This document shows positions 1 through 9,661 of a stretch of 64,000 bases of DNA, in pieces. Origin of the DNA: an uncultured Prevotella sp. (GTDB taxonomy: Bacteria > Bacteroidota > Bacteroidia > Bacteroidales > Bacteroidaceae); assembly GCA_944320355.1 (NCBI GenBank), contig CALUHC010000022.1, forward strand, positions 87,114 to 151,113, in the 5' to 3' direction. Every line of letters begins with the position of its first letter. Position 1 is the stretch's first letter. Below the pieces are notes generated by a model. That model was not told where the DNA came from, made no database searches, and was given only the letters and a program-made list of their open reading frames with translations. The position numbers and the translations under genes were made by a program.

Positions 1-998
1 GCGTGTATGAGATAGGCAAGAACTTCCGCAACGAGGGCATGGACCGCAACCACAATCCGGAGTTCACCTGCATGGAACTCTACGTGCAGTACAAGGACTA
101 CAACTGGATGATGTCGTTCACCGAGAAGCTGCTCGAAGAGGTGTGCGTGGCCGTGAACGGCAGCACGGAGCGCGAGATAGACGGCAACATCGTCAGCTTC
201 AAGGCTCCCTACCGCCGCCTGCCCATACTCGACGCCATAAAGGAGAAGACGGGCTACGACCTCACGGGCATGGACGAGGCACAGATACGCGAGGTGTGCG
301 GCAAACTCGGCATGGAGATTGACGACACAATGGGCAAGGGCAAGCTCATAGACGAGATATTCGGCGAGTTCTGCGAGGGCACGTTCATACAGCCAACGTT
401 CATCACAGACTATCCCGTGGAGATGTCTCCGCTCACCAAGATGCACCGCTCAAAGCCTGGATTGACCGAGCGCTTCGAGCTGATGGTCAACGGCAAGGAG
501 CTGGCCAACGCCTACTCCGAGCTGAACGACCCCATAGACCAGGAGCAACGCTTCATAGACCAGATGCGGCTGGCCGACAAGGGTGACGACGAGGCCATGG
601 TGATAGACCACGACTTCCTGCGCGCCCTGCAGTACGGCATGCCGCCCACGAGCGGCATCGGCATCGGCATAGACCGCCTGGTGATGCTCATGACGGGCAA
701 GACGTTCATACAGGAGGTGCTCTTCTTCCCGCAGATGCGCCCAGAGCACAAGGCTCCGCGCAGCTCGGCCGCAGAGTGGGCAGCCGTGGGCGTGCCGGAG
801 GAGTGGGTGCCGGTGCTCAACAAGTGCGGCTACTACCTCGTGCAAGACATCAAGGACGTGAACCCGCAGAAGCTGCAACAGGATGTCTGCGGCGTCAACA
901 AGAAGTACAAGCTGGGCTACGACAACCCCAAGGTAGAGACGTTTGCAGCCTGGATAGAGGCCGCGGCCGGACAGGCGGAAGGAGAGAAGCAAGACTGA
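1..998 (+). CDS. lysS: lysyl-tRNA synthetase, C-terminal part (cut by window edge)
   Basis: Class II lysyl-tRNA synthetase, which charges tRNA-Lys in the cytoplasm. The reading frame is open from base 3 with no start, so the N-terminal anticodon-binding OB domain lies outside the window. The visible 331 residues begin in class II motif 2 ([15 protein letters not shown]) and carry motif 3 with [13 protein letters not shown] near residue 220. After the catalytic core there is a C-terminal extension of about 80 residues (from [14 protein letters not shown]) that is absent from E. coli LysS. From memory, such tails occur in Bacteroidota LysS and may be helix-hairpin-helix-like. gpsA follows 96 bp downstream, separated by a GC-rich hairpin. 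The identification is secure; the role of the tail is unknown. Confidence 0.95.
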   Translation, partial: VYEIGKNFRNEGMDRNHNPEFTCMELYVQYKDYNWMMSFTEKLLEEVCVAVNGSTEREIDGNIVSFKAPYRRLPILDAIKEKTGYDLTGMDEAQIREVCGKLGMEIDDTMGKGKLIDEIFGEFCEGTFIQPTFITDYPVEMSPLTKMHRSKPGLTERFELMVNGKELANAYSELNDPIDQEQRFIDQMRLADKGDDEAMVIDHDFLRALQYGMPPTSGIGIGIDRLVMLMTGKTFIQEVLFFPQMRPEHKAPRSSAAEWAAVGVPEEWVPVLNKCGYYLVQDIKDVNPQKLQQDVCGVNKKYKLGYDNPKVETFAAWIEAAAGQAEGEKQD

Positions 999-1007
999 AA
1001 AGGGCAC

Positions 1008-1049
1008 GGCCCGGCGCGATGCTGCCGCCATGCGGCGCCGCGCCGGGCC
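1008..1049 (+). terminator. GC-rich hairpin after lysS
   Basis: An 11-bp perfect stem (GGCCCGGCGCG at 1008-1018 pairs with 1039-1049) encloses a loop that itself can fold. No T-run follows, so this is either a weak intrinsic terminator or an RNA-stabilising hairpin. Confidence 0.4.
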
Positions 1050-1094
1050 ATCACCCACCATACACACTGCCCGTGGACACTAAGTGATCAAGAA

Positions 1095-2090
1095 ATGTTC
1101 GACTGCGGAAAAATAGCAATCATAGGCGGAGGCAGCTGGGCTACGGCCATTGCCAAGATAGTGGTGAGCCACACTCACCACATCGGCTGGTATATGAGGC
1201 GCGACGACCGCATAGACGACTTCAGGCGACTGGGCCACAACCCGGCCTATCTCATGGGCGTAAGGTTCAACATCGACGAGATATTCTTCTCCAGCGACAT
1301 CAACAAGATAGCCGAGAACTACGACACGCTGGTGTTCGTCACGCCCTCGCCCTACATCAAGAACCATCTCAAGAAGCTGCGCGTCAGGCTGAAGGACAAG
1401 TTTGTGGTGACAGCCATAAAGGGCATAGTGCCCGACGAGAACCTGGTCTGCTCGGAGTATTTCCACCAGGTTTACGACGTGCCTTACGAGAACCTGTCGT
1501 GCCTCGGAGGGCCGTCGCACGCCGAGGAAGTGGCACTTGAGCGGCTGTCATACCTCACCGTGGGCTGCGCCGACCGTGACAAGGCGCAGGCCTTTGCCGA
1601 CCTTCTGGCCTGCGACTTCATCAAGACGAAGACCAGCGACGACGTGATAGGCATCGAATACTCGTCGGTGCTCAAGAACGTATACGCCATAGCGGCCGGC
1701 ATCTGCAGCGGACTGAAGTTCGGAGACAACTTCCAGGCCGTGCTCATGGCCAACGCCGTGCAGGAGATGTCGCGCCTGCTCACAGCCGTGCACCCCATAG
1801 AGCGCAACGTCTATGACTCCGTTTACCTGGGCGACCTGCTCGTCACGGGCTACAGCAACTTCTCGCGCAACCGCACCTTCGGCACCATGATAGGCAAGGG
1901 CTACAGCGTGAAGAGCGCGCAGATAGAGATGGAAATGATTGCCGAGGGCTACTTCGGCACAAAGTGCATGAAGGAAATCAACCGCCACCTGCACGTCAAT
2001 ATGCCCATACTCGACGCCGTTTACAACATACTCTACGAGCGCATCAGCCCGCAGATAGAGATAAAGCTGCTCACAGACTCGTTCAGATAG
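1095..2090 (+). CDS. gpsA: glycerol-3-phosphate dehydrogenase [NAD(P)+]
   Basis: Reduces dihydroxyacetone phosphate to sn-glycerol 3-phosphate for phospholipid synthesis. The 331-residue length is normal for GpsA. The N-terminal Rossmann motif IIGGGSWATA (residues 9-18) binds NAD(P)H. The C-terminal domain carries the catalytic lysine segment VLKNVYAIAAGICSGL and the conserved GDN segment. The ATG at 1095 leaves only nine residues ahead of the nucleotide-binding motif, as expected. It sits between lysS and pgi on the same strand; the 79-bp gap to pgi is compatible with one transcript, though no operon signal is visible. Confidence 0.95.
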   Translation: MFDCGKIAIIGGGSWATAIAKIVVSHTHHIGWYMRRDDRIDDFRRLGHNPAYLMGVRFNIDEIFFSSDINKIAENYDTLVFVTPSPYIKNHLKKLRVRLKDKFVVTAIKGIVPDENLVCSEYFHQVYDVPYENLSCLGGPSHAEEVALERLSYLTVGCADRDKAQAFADLLACDFIKTKTSDDVIGIEYSSVLKNVYAIAAGICSGLKFGDNFQAVLMANAVQEMSRLLTAVHPIERNVYDSVYLGDLLVTGYSNFSRNRTFGTMIGKGYSVKSAQIEMEMIAEGYFGTKCMKEINRHLHVNMPILDAVYNILYERISPQIEIKLLTDSFR

Positions 2091-2169
2091 TGTCGCAGAA
2101 GCGACAGCGGCATTTCGCCACGAGACATCCGTATTGAGATATTAAGCAACAATATAAAGTAAAAAAGCA

Positions 2170-3528
2170 ATGAAAACCATCAGCTTAGACATCAGCAAGG
2201 CCGAGCAGTTCCTCGCAGAGGGAGCCGTGAAGGCCTACGAAGCAAAAGTGAACGAAGCCCGCAAGGCTCTCGAAGACGGCACTTGCCCGGGCAACGACTT
2301 CCTCGGCTGGCTTCACCTTCCGTCGTCCATCACGCCCGCGTTCCTGCAGGAGATACAGGACTGCGCCGACACCCTGCGCGCCAACTGCGACACCATCGTG
2401 GTGGCAGGCATAGGCGGCAGCTATCTCGGAGCGCGCGCCGTGATCGAGGCTTTGGGCAACTCGTTCGGATGGCTCGTGGCCGACGGCAAGAACCCCACCA
2501 TCCTCTTTGCCGGCAACAACATAGGCGAGGACTATCTCTCTGAGCTTACCGACTATCTGAAAGGCCGCAAGTTCGGCGTGATCAACATATCCAAGTCGGG
2601 CACAACGACCGAGACCGCACTGACATTCCGCCTGCTCAAGAAGCAGTGCGAGGACCAGCGGGGCAAGGACGAGGCCCGCAAGGTGATAGTGGCCGTGACC
2701 GACGCCACCAAGGGAGCTGCCCGCGCAGCCGCTACCAAGGAGGGTTACAAGACCTTCGTCATCCCCGACAACGTTGGCGGGCGCTTCTCCGTGCTCACGC
2801 CGGTGGGCCTGCTGCCCATCGCCTGCGCCGGTTTTGACATCGCGCAGCTCGTAGCCGGAGCCGCCGACATGGAGAAGGCGTGCGCCATCGACGTGCCTTT
2901 CGGTGAGAATCCCGCAGCCATCTATGCCGCCGTGCGCAACGCCCTCTACAACGAGGCCGGCAAGAAGATAGAGATAATGGTCAACTATCAGCCCAAGCTC
3001 CACTACTTCAGTGAGTGGTGGAAGCAGCTCTACGGCGAGAGCGAGGGCAAGGACGGCAAGGGCATATTCCCCGCATCGTGCGACTTCACCACCGACCTGC
3101 ACTCCATGGGACAGTGGATTCAGCAGGGCGAGCGCACCATATACGAGACCGTGATCAGCGTGGAGGAGCCCAACACGCACCTGCTCTTCCCCTCAGACGA
3201 GGAGAACCTGGACGGCCTGAACTTCCTTGCGGGCAAGCGCGTTGACCAGGTCAACAAGATGGCCGAGTTGGGAACGCGTCTCGCCCACGTGGACGGCGGT
3301 GTGCCTAACATACGCATCAGCGTGCCGAAACTCGACGAGCACTGCATCGGACAGCTCATTTACTTCTTCGAGATTGCCTGCGGCATCAGCGGCAACGTGC
3401 TCGGAGTGAACCCGTTCAACCAGCCCGGCGTGGAGGCATACAAGAAGAATATGTTCGCTCTCTTGGACAAACCGGGATACGAGGCCGACAGCAAGGCAAT
3501 AAAGGATAGGCTCGCCAAGGAGGCCTGA
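2170..3528 (+). CDS. pgi: glucose-6-phosphate isomerase
   Basis: Interconverts glucose 6-phosphate and fructose 6-phosphate in glycolysis and gluconeogenesis. At 452 residues it matches the short bacterial PGI type rather than the 549-residue E. coli type. Visible motifs are the sugar-phosphate-binding segments [11 protein letters not shown] (about residue 80) and SKSGTTTET (about 145), the PGI signature [15 protein letters not shown] and the C-terminal signature [17 protein letters not shown]. The ATG at 2170 follows an A-rich leader of the kind used by Bacteroidota instead of a strong Shine-Dalgarno. A HAD phosphatase follows 19 bp downstream and is probably co-transcribed. Confidence 0.95.
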   Translation: MKTISLDISKAEQFLAEGAVKAYEAKVNEARKALEDGTCPGNDFLGWLHLPSSITPAFLQEIQDCADTLRANCDTIVVAGIGGSYLGARAVIEALGNSFGWLVADGKNPTILFAGNNIGEDYLSELTDYLKGRKFGVINISKSGTTTETALTFRLLKKQCEDQRGKDEARKVIVAVTDATKGAARAAATKEGYKTFVIPDNVGGRFSVLTPVGLLPIACAGFDIAQLVAGAADMEKACAIDVPFGENPAAIYAAVRNALYNEAGKKIEIMVNYQPKLHYFSEWWKQLYGESEGKDGKGIFPASCDFTTDLHSMGQWIQQGERTIYETVISVEEPNTHLLFPSDEENLDGLNFLAGKRVDQVNKMAELGTRLAHVDGGVPNIRISVPKLDEHCIGQLIYFFEIACGISGNVLGVNPFNQPGVEAYKKNMFALLDKPGYEADSKAIKDRLAKEA

Positions 3529-3547
3529 CACAACAATACGCTACGTG

Positions 3548-4273
3548 ATGTACGAGAAAGAAATAAATGAATACAAGCAGAAGTACGGCTTTGGGGAGTT
3601 CTGCCCCAAAGCCGTACTTTTCGATATGGACGGCGTTCTCTACGACTCCATGCCCAACCACGCGCAGAGCTGGCACCGGTCGATGGCGAGCTTCGGCATT
3701 AGGATGTCGGAAGCAGAGGCTTACAAGTACGAGGGTATGCGCGGGGTGGAGACGATAAAGATTGTGGCCCGTGAGCAGTGGCACCGCGAGATAAGCGACG
3801 AGGAGTCGCAGCGGATGTACGACGAGAAGTCGCGCCTGTTCGCCCTGTGCCCCCAGGCCAAGGTTATGGAGGGCGTGCAGGACTTGCAGCGCAAGATAAA
3901 GGCTGCGGGGATGAAGATTGTTGTCGTTACGGGCAGCGGCCAGCACTCGCTGCTCCAGAAGCTGGTGGAGGACTTCCGCGGCCTCGTAAGCCCCGACCTC
4001 ATAGTGTCGAGCTTTGACGTTAGCCGCGGCAAACCCAACCCCGAGCCTTATCTCAAGGGGCTGGCCAAGGCGGGAGTGGAGCCGTGGCAGGCCGTTGTGG
4101 TGGAGAACGCGCCGCTCGGTGTGCGCGCCGCCGTGGCCGCAAGGATATTCACCGTGGCCGTGAACACCGGCCCGCTGCCATCCGAAATGCTCTCTGCCGA
4201 GGGGGCGAGCTTGGTGTTCGGCCGCATGACCGACCTGCGCGACAGCTGGGAAGGCATAGCTGTCGCGCGTTAG
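3548..4273 (+). CDS. HAD-superfamily sugar-phosphate phosphatase/phosphomutase-like
   Basis: Haloacid-dehalogenase hydrolase of the beta-phosphoglucomutase/phosphatase-like subgroup, 241 residues. Motif I is DMDGVLYDS (nucleophile D26, acid/base D28). An alpha-helical cap follows (about 40-105), then motif II VVVTGSG, the motif III lysine in RGKPNPEPYL and a motif IV-like VVENAPLGVRAA. A typical beta-PGM motif IV has ED; here EN replaces it. The substrate cannot be told from sequence. Start chosen at ATG 3548; a GTG three bases upstream is also in frame. It follows pgi by 19 bp, so a role in hexose phosphate balance is plausible inference only. Confidence 0.85.
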   Translation: MYEKEINEYKQKYGFGEFCPKAVLFDMDGVLYDSMPNHAQSWHRSMASFGIRMSEAEAYKYEGMRGVETIKIVAREQWHREISDEESQRMYDEKSRLFALCPQAKVMEGVQDLQRKIKAAGMKIVVVTGSGQHSLLQKLVEDFRGLVSPDLIVSSFDVSRGKPNPEPYLKGLAKAGVEPWQAVVVENAPLGVRAAVAARIFTVAVNTGPLPSEMLSAEGASLVFGRMTDLRDSWEGIAVAR

Positions 4274-4348
4274 CGCGGATTGCCTGCCTGTGGCGCAGGC
4301 TTTGCTGTGGGCCGTGTTCCGGCCATTATGAGTGGCAGGTTGTGTAAA

Positions 4349-4541
4349 CCCAAATCGGTCATTAGGCCGCCAGGAATATATTTTTGTCACTTTTCAGGCT
4401 TTCCAAGTGCTTTCGCCCTGCCGGCGGCATCTTGTCTGCCGCTTTGTCTCGACGTAGCCCGCTACGCCTTCGACAAAGGCGACTGCCAATCTGCACGCCG
4501 GCAAGACGAAATCACTTTGGACTCTAATGACCGATTTGGGG
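4349..4541 (-). repeat. Repeat family A, copy 1 (full length, MITE-like)
   Basis: About 193 bp bounded by CCCAAATCGGTCATTAG at the left and its complement CTAATGACCGATTTGGGG at the right. The interior matches copies at 20004-20194 and 43135-43319 in reverse orientation, with shared blocks around GGCAAGACG, GCCGGCGGCATCTTG and the palindromic core CGTAGCCCGCTACG. No coding potential. It fills much of the 4274-4638 gap after the HAD gene. Confidence 0.75.
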
Positions 4542-4638
4542 TAAACGTTTCGTTCCCGCGCGGTGCCAGGCGTGTGTGCGCCTGGTGGTCGTGCGGGAAC
4601 GAAACGTATTGTGCGTGGGCGCCTTGCGCGCCCTCTTA

Positions 4639-4811
4639 GAGGCTGCTTTGATTTTATCAACTGTCGGCTTGACTTGGATTTTCGAGGCAGATTGCCCGTT
4701 TGGTGATGAGCATAGCGGGCTATGTGACGAACCAAGACGGGGCGGATATGGCCGGAAATGCATTCAAAACGACATAGATATGTTCAGCTTTGATGAAATC
4801 AAAACGGCTTC
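4639..4811. repeat. Repeat family B, copy 1 (173-bp MITE) abutting the GH105 stop codon
   Basis: Ends are GAGGCTGCTTTGATTTTATC at left and its imperfect complement ending in GGCTTC at right. It is flanked by the direct repeat TTA (4636-4638 and 4812-4814), read as a 3-bp target-site duplication. The right TTA is also the TAA stop codon of the GH105 gene on the - strand. The interior shares GATTTTCGAGG and GCATAGCGGGCTATGTGACGA with the other family B copies. Confidence 0.8.
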
Positions 4812-5978
4812 TTATTTTATCTTGGTTATCTCTGAGCCTGCCATGAGGAAGGCGCCGAGGCCGAAGTCGTCGAAGTCTGGCTCGCGGTCGTAGGTCACCG
4901 GCTGTGCCTCCTTGGGCTCCTTTCCGGTGCCCTGCACGTAGCCGAGGAATCCGTTGGGGTGCAGGCAGTCCTTCACCATGGCGTTCCAGGCGGTGTAGAT
5001 GACCGGTGCGAACTCGTCGTGGTCCAGCAGGCCGTTGTTCACTCCGTATGCCATTCCGTAGATGAACATGGCCGTTCCGCTGAGCTCCTTGCCGCCATAG
5101 TTCGACGGGTCGTGCAGGCTCACGTTCCAGAAGCCGTCCTCGCGCTGCAGGGGCTTGAGCGCCTTGCACATGGACACGAGCATGGTCTCGTACTCCTTGC
5201 GGTGGCTCTCGTCCTTGGGCAGCAACTCAAGCATACGCGCCATGGCCACCACTATCCAGCCGTTGCCGCGCGACCAGTAGCAGTCCTCGCCGTTAGGCTC
5301 CTTGTATGGAGGGTCGAAGTCGGCGTCGCGCCACCACAGCGAGTCCTTGGGATTGTACAGACCGTTGTCGCCGTGCTTCGTCTTGGTGTACATATACATA
5401 TCGTAGGCGCGGTCATAGTATGCCTTGTTGCCGGTCAGGTTGCCCATCTGCGCGAATATTGGCATGGCCATCTGCACCGCGTCTATCCACGACCAGTCGT
5501 CAATCTTGTCGCCGGCCATCATTGTGTCTATGGCCGAGCGTATTGCCTTGATGTACCTTTCGGGCTTCTTCGGGTCGCGCTGGTAGAGGTAGATGTAGGT
5601 CTGCCCGGCGCACAGGTTGTCGGCGTTGCGCGGCAGCACGCCGTTCTTGGTTCCGCGCAGCCCCCAGTTGTGCTTCTCGCCCCACTCCAGTGCATAGTCG
5701 ATGTAGCGCTGCTGCGGGTCCACTTCATAGAAGTCCATCAGCCCCTCGAAGTAGTATCCGCGCGTCCACAGGTTGGCCTCGTAGTTCTTCTTGCGCGAGG
5801 GGTAGGGGATGACCTGGCCCGGGTCGCTCCACTTCTGCATGAAGTGGTCGTTGGCCACGCGCATGGCCGTGATGACGCTTTTCTTTGAAGGCTTGGCCGG
5901 ATTGGCCGCAGCCGCCGGCACCGCGCCAGCGATGAGCACGGCGCACAGCACGGGAGAAATCATTTTCTTCAGTTTCAT
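4812..5978 (-). CDS. secreted GH105 unsaturated rhamnogalacturonyl/glucuronyl hydrolase
   Basis: Family GH105 (YteR/RhiN-like) hydrolase that removes unsaturated uronic acid residues left by polysaccharide lyases from pectin or related glycans. It has 388 residues from the ATG at 5978; the frame stays open further upstream, but only this start gives a signal peptide (about residues 1-25, with an Ala-rich end before NPAKP). Family features are WTRGYYFEGLMDFYE, the helix-barrel motif DDWSWIDAVQMAMP with probable general acid D166, then YWSRGNGWIVVAMARML and GTAMFIYGMAYG. It stands alone, with no SusC/SusD pair or lyase beside it. The stop codon lies in the target duplication of a family B repeat. 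The exact substrate is not determined. Confidence 0.88.
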   Translation of the reverse strand: MKLKKMISPVLCAVLIAGAVPAAAANPAKPSKKSVITAMRVANDHFMQKWSDPGQVIPYPSRKKNYEANLWTRGYYFEGLMDFYEVDPQQRYIDYALEWGEKHNWGLRGTKNGVLPRNADNLCAGQTYIYLYQRDPKKPERYIKAIRSAIDTMMAGDKIDDWSWIDAVQMAMPIFAQMGNLTGNKAYYDRAYDMYMYTKTKHGDNGLYNPKDSLWWRDADFDPPYKEPNGEDCYWSRGNGWIVVAMARMLELLPKDESHRKEYETMLVSMCKALKPLQREDGFWNVSLHDPSNYGGKELSGTAMFIYGMAYGVNNGLLDHDEFAPVIYTAWNAMVKDCLHPNGFLGYVQGTGKEPKEAQPVTYDREPDFDDFGLGAFLMAGSEITKIK

Positions 5979-6140
5979 GATAGCATATATTATATTAATT
6001 AATGTGTCGAAGCCTGCTTGGGCGGGCGGGCAGGCCGTGCCCCGGCCTTGCGGTTGTTTTTGATTTGCTTTGCGTAAATGTGCGCCTGCCTGTTGCGCGC
6101 GATGCCGCTTTCCCCTGCCGGGGCGTTGGCTTGTATGTTG

Positions 6141-6148
6141 CAAATGTA
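6141..6148 (-). promoter_or_regulatory. Probable -7 box for GH105 gene
   Basis: On the - strand this reads TACATTTG, matching the Bacteroidota -7 consensus TAnnTTTG. It lies about 160 bp before the chosen GH105 start; no good TTTG -33 element was found. Confidence 0.4.
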
Positions 6149-6290
6149 CTACATAATTCCTGCAAACCGGAAAAACGTCTCCGGCTTTTAATTTTGTTTA
6201 ACTTATGCCGCAGGGCGGTTCTGGCGCAGGTTCTCGCGGTATGTTCCAGCCTGATGCCGCTGGCTGTGTAACACGTTGATACACAAAGTG

Positions 6291-6389
6291 TTGCAAAATG
6301 GCCCGTTTCGGCTTGCAAAACGGCCCGTTTTAGGGCGCGAAACGGGTCGTTTCATCGTGCGAAACGGCACGTTTTAAAATACGAAACGT
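6291..6389. repeat. Repeat family D core (palindrome array), copy 1
   Basis: A run of alternating half-sites such as GCAAAACGGCCCGTTTT, GCGAAACGGGTCGTTTC and GCGAAACGGCACGTTTT. Each half-site pairs with its neighbour on either side, with a period of about 20-22 bp. The outer ends typical of full family D copies were not found here. Confidence 0.65.
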
Positions 6390-6566
6390 TTGCGGCGGTT
6401 TGGCAACGGGGATTCCGCGCAGCTTTTTCACCTCTTTTAATGTCTCGCGGCCACAGGCAGGCGTGGTGGCGGAAAAGCCGGAAAAAGAGTGAATAATCGT
6501 TGAAGTCGATTAAACGTTCTGCCGCCTTTGCCGTCAAAAACACGTAACAAATCCCTAAGCATAGAA

Positions 6567-9494
6567 ATGAAACGACTCTTACTGATGATTGCCATGACAG
6601 TGGCAACTACTGCTATTTTTGCCCAGCGGGCCATTACCGGAACAGTGATAGAGAGCGACACGAAGGAGCCTCTGGCCCTGACCACAGTGAAGTTGCTCAA
6701 GGCAGATAGCACGATGGTGAAGGGAGTGCTCACCGCAACCAACGGCTCTTTCTCTGTCGAGGCGCCGGCTGACGGCAAGTACATACTGCAAGTGTCGTGC
6801 ATCGGGTACAAGAACTACCACCGCAACGTGACGATAAGCGGCGGCAAGGGCGTGAAAGCGGGCACCATAGCCATGGAGCCTGACGCCATAATGCTGAAGG
6901 GCGCCACCGTGACGGGGCGCGCTCTCAAGGTGACAACAAAGGAAGACACATTCGTATATAACGCCAGCGCGTACCGCACTCCCGCAGGCTCGGTGGTGGA
7001 AGAGCTGATAAAGCGTCTGCCGGGAGCCAAGGTGGACGATGATGGAAACATCACCATCAACGGCAAGAGCGTGTCGAAGATACTCGTTGACGGCAAGGAG
7101 TTCATGACCGGCGACACCAAGACGGCGCTGAAAAACCTGCCCACGTCGATAATAGAAAAGGTGAAATCGTATGACCAGAAGAGCGACCTCGCCCGCGTCT
7201 CGGGCATCGACGACGGCGAGGAGGAGACCGTGCTCGACTTCGGAATCAAGAAAGGCATGAACAAAGGCTACCTGACCAACACCGATCTGGCATACGGAAC
7301 GCACGACCGGTACGCCGCGCGGCTGATGGCGGCCCACTTCACCGACAAAATAAAAATCATGGGATTCGGCAATGCCGAGAACATAAACGGACGCGGATTC
7401 GGCGGGCGCGGCGGGCGCTTCGGCGGCGGGCGGCGCGGACTTTCCGCCTCAAAGATGCTCGGGGTCAACTTCAACTACGAGGAGAAAGACAAGTTGAGGC
7501 TCGACGGAAGCGTGCGCTGGAACCACAGTGACGGCGACACCAGGACAGAAAACTCGTCGGAGAACTTCGTGAACACCGAAGGCTCGTTCTCCAACAGCGT
7601 CAACCAGAGCTTCTCGCGCAGCGACTCGTGGAACGCGCAGATGCGCTTCGAGTGGCACCCCGACACAATGACCACCATCATGTTCCGTCCCACCATGAGC
7701 TATTCCTACAGCGACGGCATCAGCATGAACCAGTCGGCAATGTTCAGCGACGACCCCTTCCTTTATGTGGACAACCCGCTCTCGGCCGAGTCGATAGCCT
7801 TGATGGACGCCGACTCACTGGCCGTCAACTCGCGCCAGAACCAGAGCATCACCTACAGCGACTCCAAGAGCTTCGGCGGAATGCTCATGCTGAACCGCAG
7901 GCTCAACTCATCCGGGCGCAACATAACACTGCGCCTGAGGGGCAACTACGGCGAGAGCGAGAGCAAGAGCCTCAACACCAACAACGTGCACCTGTACAAA
8001 ACGCTCAACGCCATGGGCCTGGACTCAACCTACCAGACCAACCGCTACAACACCACTCCGCAGAAAAACTGGGACTACAGCGTGCGCGCCACATACAGCG
8101 AGCCGATAATGAAGGCCACATATCTGCAGTTCAGCTATGAGTTCCAGTACAAATACACCAAGAGCGACCGCTCCACCTACGACTTCAGCAACCTCGGAGA
8201 GGACTTCTTCAGCGGCCTCTCGCCCATATACCGCGGCTGGGACGACTATCTGGCGCGCCTCGACAACCCGCTCGACAGCTACCTTGACGATGACCTCAGC
8301 CGCTTCTCCGAGTACAAGAACTACATACACAACATCCAAGTGATGATGCGCATAGTGCGCCCCAAGTACAACCTCAACTTCGGCGTGACCGTGATTCCGC
8401 AGAAGACCAACTTCAGGCAAGACTACCAGGGCGTGTCTACCGACACCACGCGGACCGTCACCAACATCTCGCCTTCGCTCAATTTCCGGTGGAAAATATC
8501 GAAGGTGAGCCAGCTCAGGGTGTGGTATCGCGGAACGACAAGCCAGCCGAGCATGACCAACCTGCTCGACATCACCGACGACAGCGACCCGCTGAACATC
8601 TCGATGGGTAACCCCGGACTGCGCCCGTCGTTCACCAACACCTTCAGGATGTTCTACAACAATTACATACAGAAGCGCTACAAGACCATCATGGCCAACC
8701 TCAACGTCACTACGACGAGCAACGCCATAAGCAACATGGTGCGCTACGACCCCGTCACCGGAGGCCGCACCACGCGCCCTGAGAACATCAACGGCAACTG
8801 GAATGCCCGCGGACAGTTCATGTTCAACACCGCTATCGACACCGCCGGATACTTCAACATCAGCACGAACACCGAGATAAAGTACGACAACAGCGTGGGC
8901 TACGTGAGTGTGGACAACCGTGACTCGGAGAAGAACACCACCCGCAGCCTTGGCATAGAGGAAGAGCTGACCGCCGGCTACCGCAACGACTGGTTCGAGT
9001 TCGAACTGAACGGCTCGGTGGAATACAACCACGCGCGCAACCAGCTCATGACCAACGGCAACCTCGACACGTGGGAGTTCGCCTACGGTTTCAACTCAAA
9101 CGTAAGGCTGCCGTGGGGCACCGAGGTGGCCTTCGACCTCAACATGAACAGCCGCCGGGGCTACACCGACGAGTCGCTAAACACGAACGAGCTGATATGG
9201 AACGCGCAGATAAGCCAGAGTTTCCTCAAAAAGAACAACCTCATCGTGATGCTACAGTTCTACGACCTGCTCAACCAGCAGAGCAACTTCAGCCGCACCA
9301 TCAGCGCGATGGAGCGTAGCGACACGGAGTATAACGCGGTTACGAATTTCGCGATGCTTCACGTTGTTTACCGCATGAACATCTTCGGAGGCAAGGCGGC
9401 GCGCCAGGGTATGAACCAGGGAGGCCCCGGCAGGGAGGGACCCGGCGGCCGCGGCCCGCGCGGAGGCGGATTCGGAGGCCCGCGCCGCTTCTGA
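6567..9494 (+). CDS. large outer-membrane beta-barrel protein with carboxypeptidase-regulatory-like domain
   Basis: TonB-receptor-like outer membrane protein of the group with an N-terminal CarboxypepD_reg-like fold and a C-terminal OMP_b-brl_3-type barrel; 975 residues from ATG 6567. A TTG at 6528 is in frame, but the ATG gives a clean signal peptide MKRLLLMIAMTVATTAIFAQ. Order: signal (1-20), regulatory beta-sandwich starting ITGTVIESDTKEPL (about 22-105), plug-like segment with FVYNASAYRTPAGSVVEELI and ITINGKSVSKILVDGKEF (about 120-190), then a long Asn/Ser/Tyr-rich barrel. A Gly/Arg-rich insert (GRGFGGRGGRFGGGRRG, about 275-295) and a Gly/Arg/Pro-rich tail of about 30 residues ending in PRRF are unusual. 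No SusD neighbour. Ligand unknown. Confidence 0.85.
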   Translation: MKRLLLMIAMTVATTAIFAQRAITGTVIESDTKEPLALTTVKLLKADSTMVKGVLTATNGSFSVEAPADGKYILQVSCIGYKNYHRNVTISGGKGVKAGTIAMEPDAIMLKGATVTGRALKVTTKEDTFVYNASAYRTPAGSVVEELIKRLPGAKVDDDGNITINGKSVSKILVDGKEFMTGDTKTALKNLPTSIIEKVKSYDQKSDLARVSGIDDGEEETVLDFGIKKGMNKGYLTNTDLAYGTHDRYAARLMAAHFTDKIKIMGFGNAENINGRGFGGRGGRFGGGRRGLSASKMLGVNFNYEEKDKLRLDGSVRWNHSDGDTRTENSSENFVNTEGSFSNSVNQSFSRSDSWNAQMRFEWHPDTMTTIMFRPTMSYSYSDGISMNQSAMFSDDPFLYVDNPLSAESIALMDADSLAVNSRQNQSITYSDSKSFGGMLMLNRRLNSSGRNITLRLRGNYGESESKSLNTNNVHLYKTLNAMGLDSTYQTNRYNTTPQKNWDYSVRATYSEPIMKATYLQFSYEFQYKYTKSDRSTYDFSNLGEDFFSGLSPIYRGWDDYLARLDNPLDSYLDDDLSRFSEYKNYIHNIQVMMRIVRPKYNLNFGVTVIPQKTNFRQDYQGVSTDTTRTVTNISPSLNFRWKISKVSQLRVWYRGTTSQPSMTNLLDITDDSDPLNISMGNPGLRPSFTNTFRMFYNNYIQKRYKTIMANLNVTTTSNAISNMVRYDPVTGGRTTRPENINGNWNARGQFMFNTAIDTAGYFNISTNTEIKYDNSVGYVSVDNRDSEKNTTRSLGIEEELTAGYRNDWFEFELNGSVEYNHARNQLMTNGNLDTWEFAYGFNSNVRLPWGTEVAFDLNMNSRRGYTDESLNTNELIWNAQISQSFLKKNNLIVMLQFYDLLNQQSNFSRTISAMERSDTEYNAVTNFAMLHVVYRMNIFGGKAARQGMNQGGPGREGPGGRGPRGGGFGGPRRF

Positions 9495-9542
9495 CGGTAT
9501 GGCGCGGCTCGCCGTCCGCTTGGCCGAACATACGCAAAAGAC

Positions 9543-9590
9543 ACAATAGTTGAGGGGCGCAGCCAGTCGGCTGCGCCCCTCAACTATTGT
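9543..9590. terminator. Perfect bidirectional terminator hairpin
   Basis: A 22-bp perfect stem (9543-9564 with 9569-9590) with a 4-base loop AGTC, A-rich on the left and followed by TTTTT on the right. It sits between the convergent ends of the outer-membrane protein gene and the GltD-like gene, so it can serve both strands. Confidence 0.9.
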
Positions 9591-9661
9591 TTTTGTGCCG
9601 TTCATCAGCCAACGTCGTGCGGCACATCATCTCATGTCCGTATGCCTGTCGGCCGGCATTC

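Larger units (their letters stand above)
5979..6566. other. 588-bp intergenic region between divergent genes
   Basis: Divergent promoter region for the GH105 gene (-) and the outer-membrane protein (+). It contains a probable -7 box for GH105 near 6141 and a family D palindrome core at 6291-6389. No convincing ORF was found; the reading frames that cross it are low-complexity shadows. Confidence 0.6.

Noticed and set aside
2185-3180. Long - strand ORF antisense to pgi
   Set aside because: Mirror frame of a strongly biased GC-rich gene; composition is Leu/His/Val/Gly/Ala-rich without motifs. The same holds for other long antisense frames over oadA-like, purN and menC.
4576-4893. ORF spanning family B copy 1 and the GH105 end
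   Set aside because: It is antisense to a well-supported gene and crosses a repeat.
6291-6389. CRISPR-like periodic repeats in the family D cores
   Set aside because: The period is about 20-22 bp and the units are alternating palindromes with no distinct spacers; no cas genes are near.
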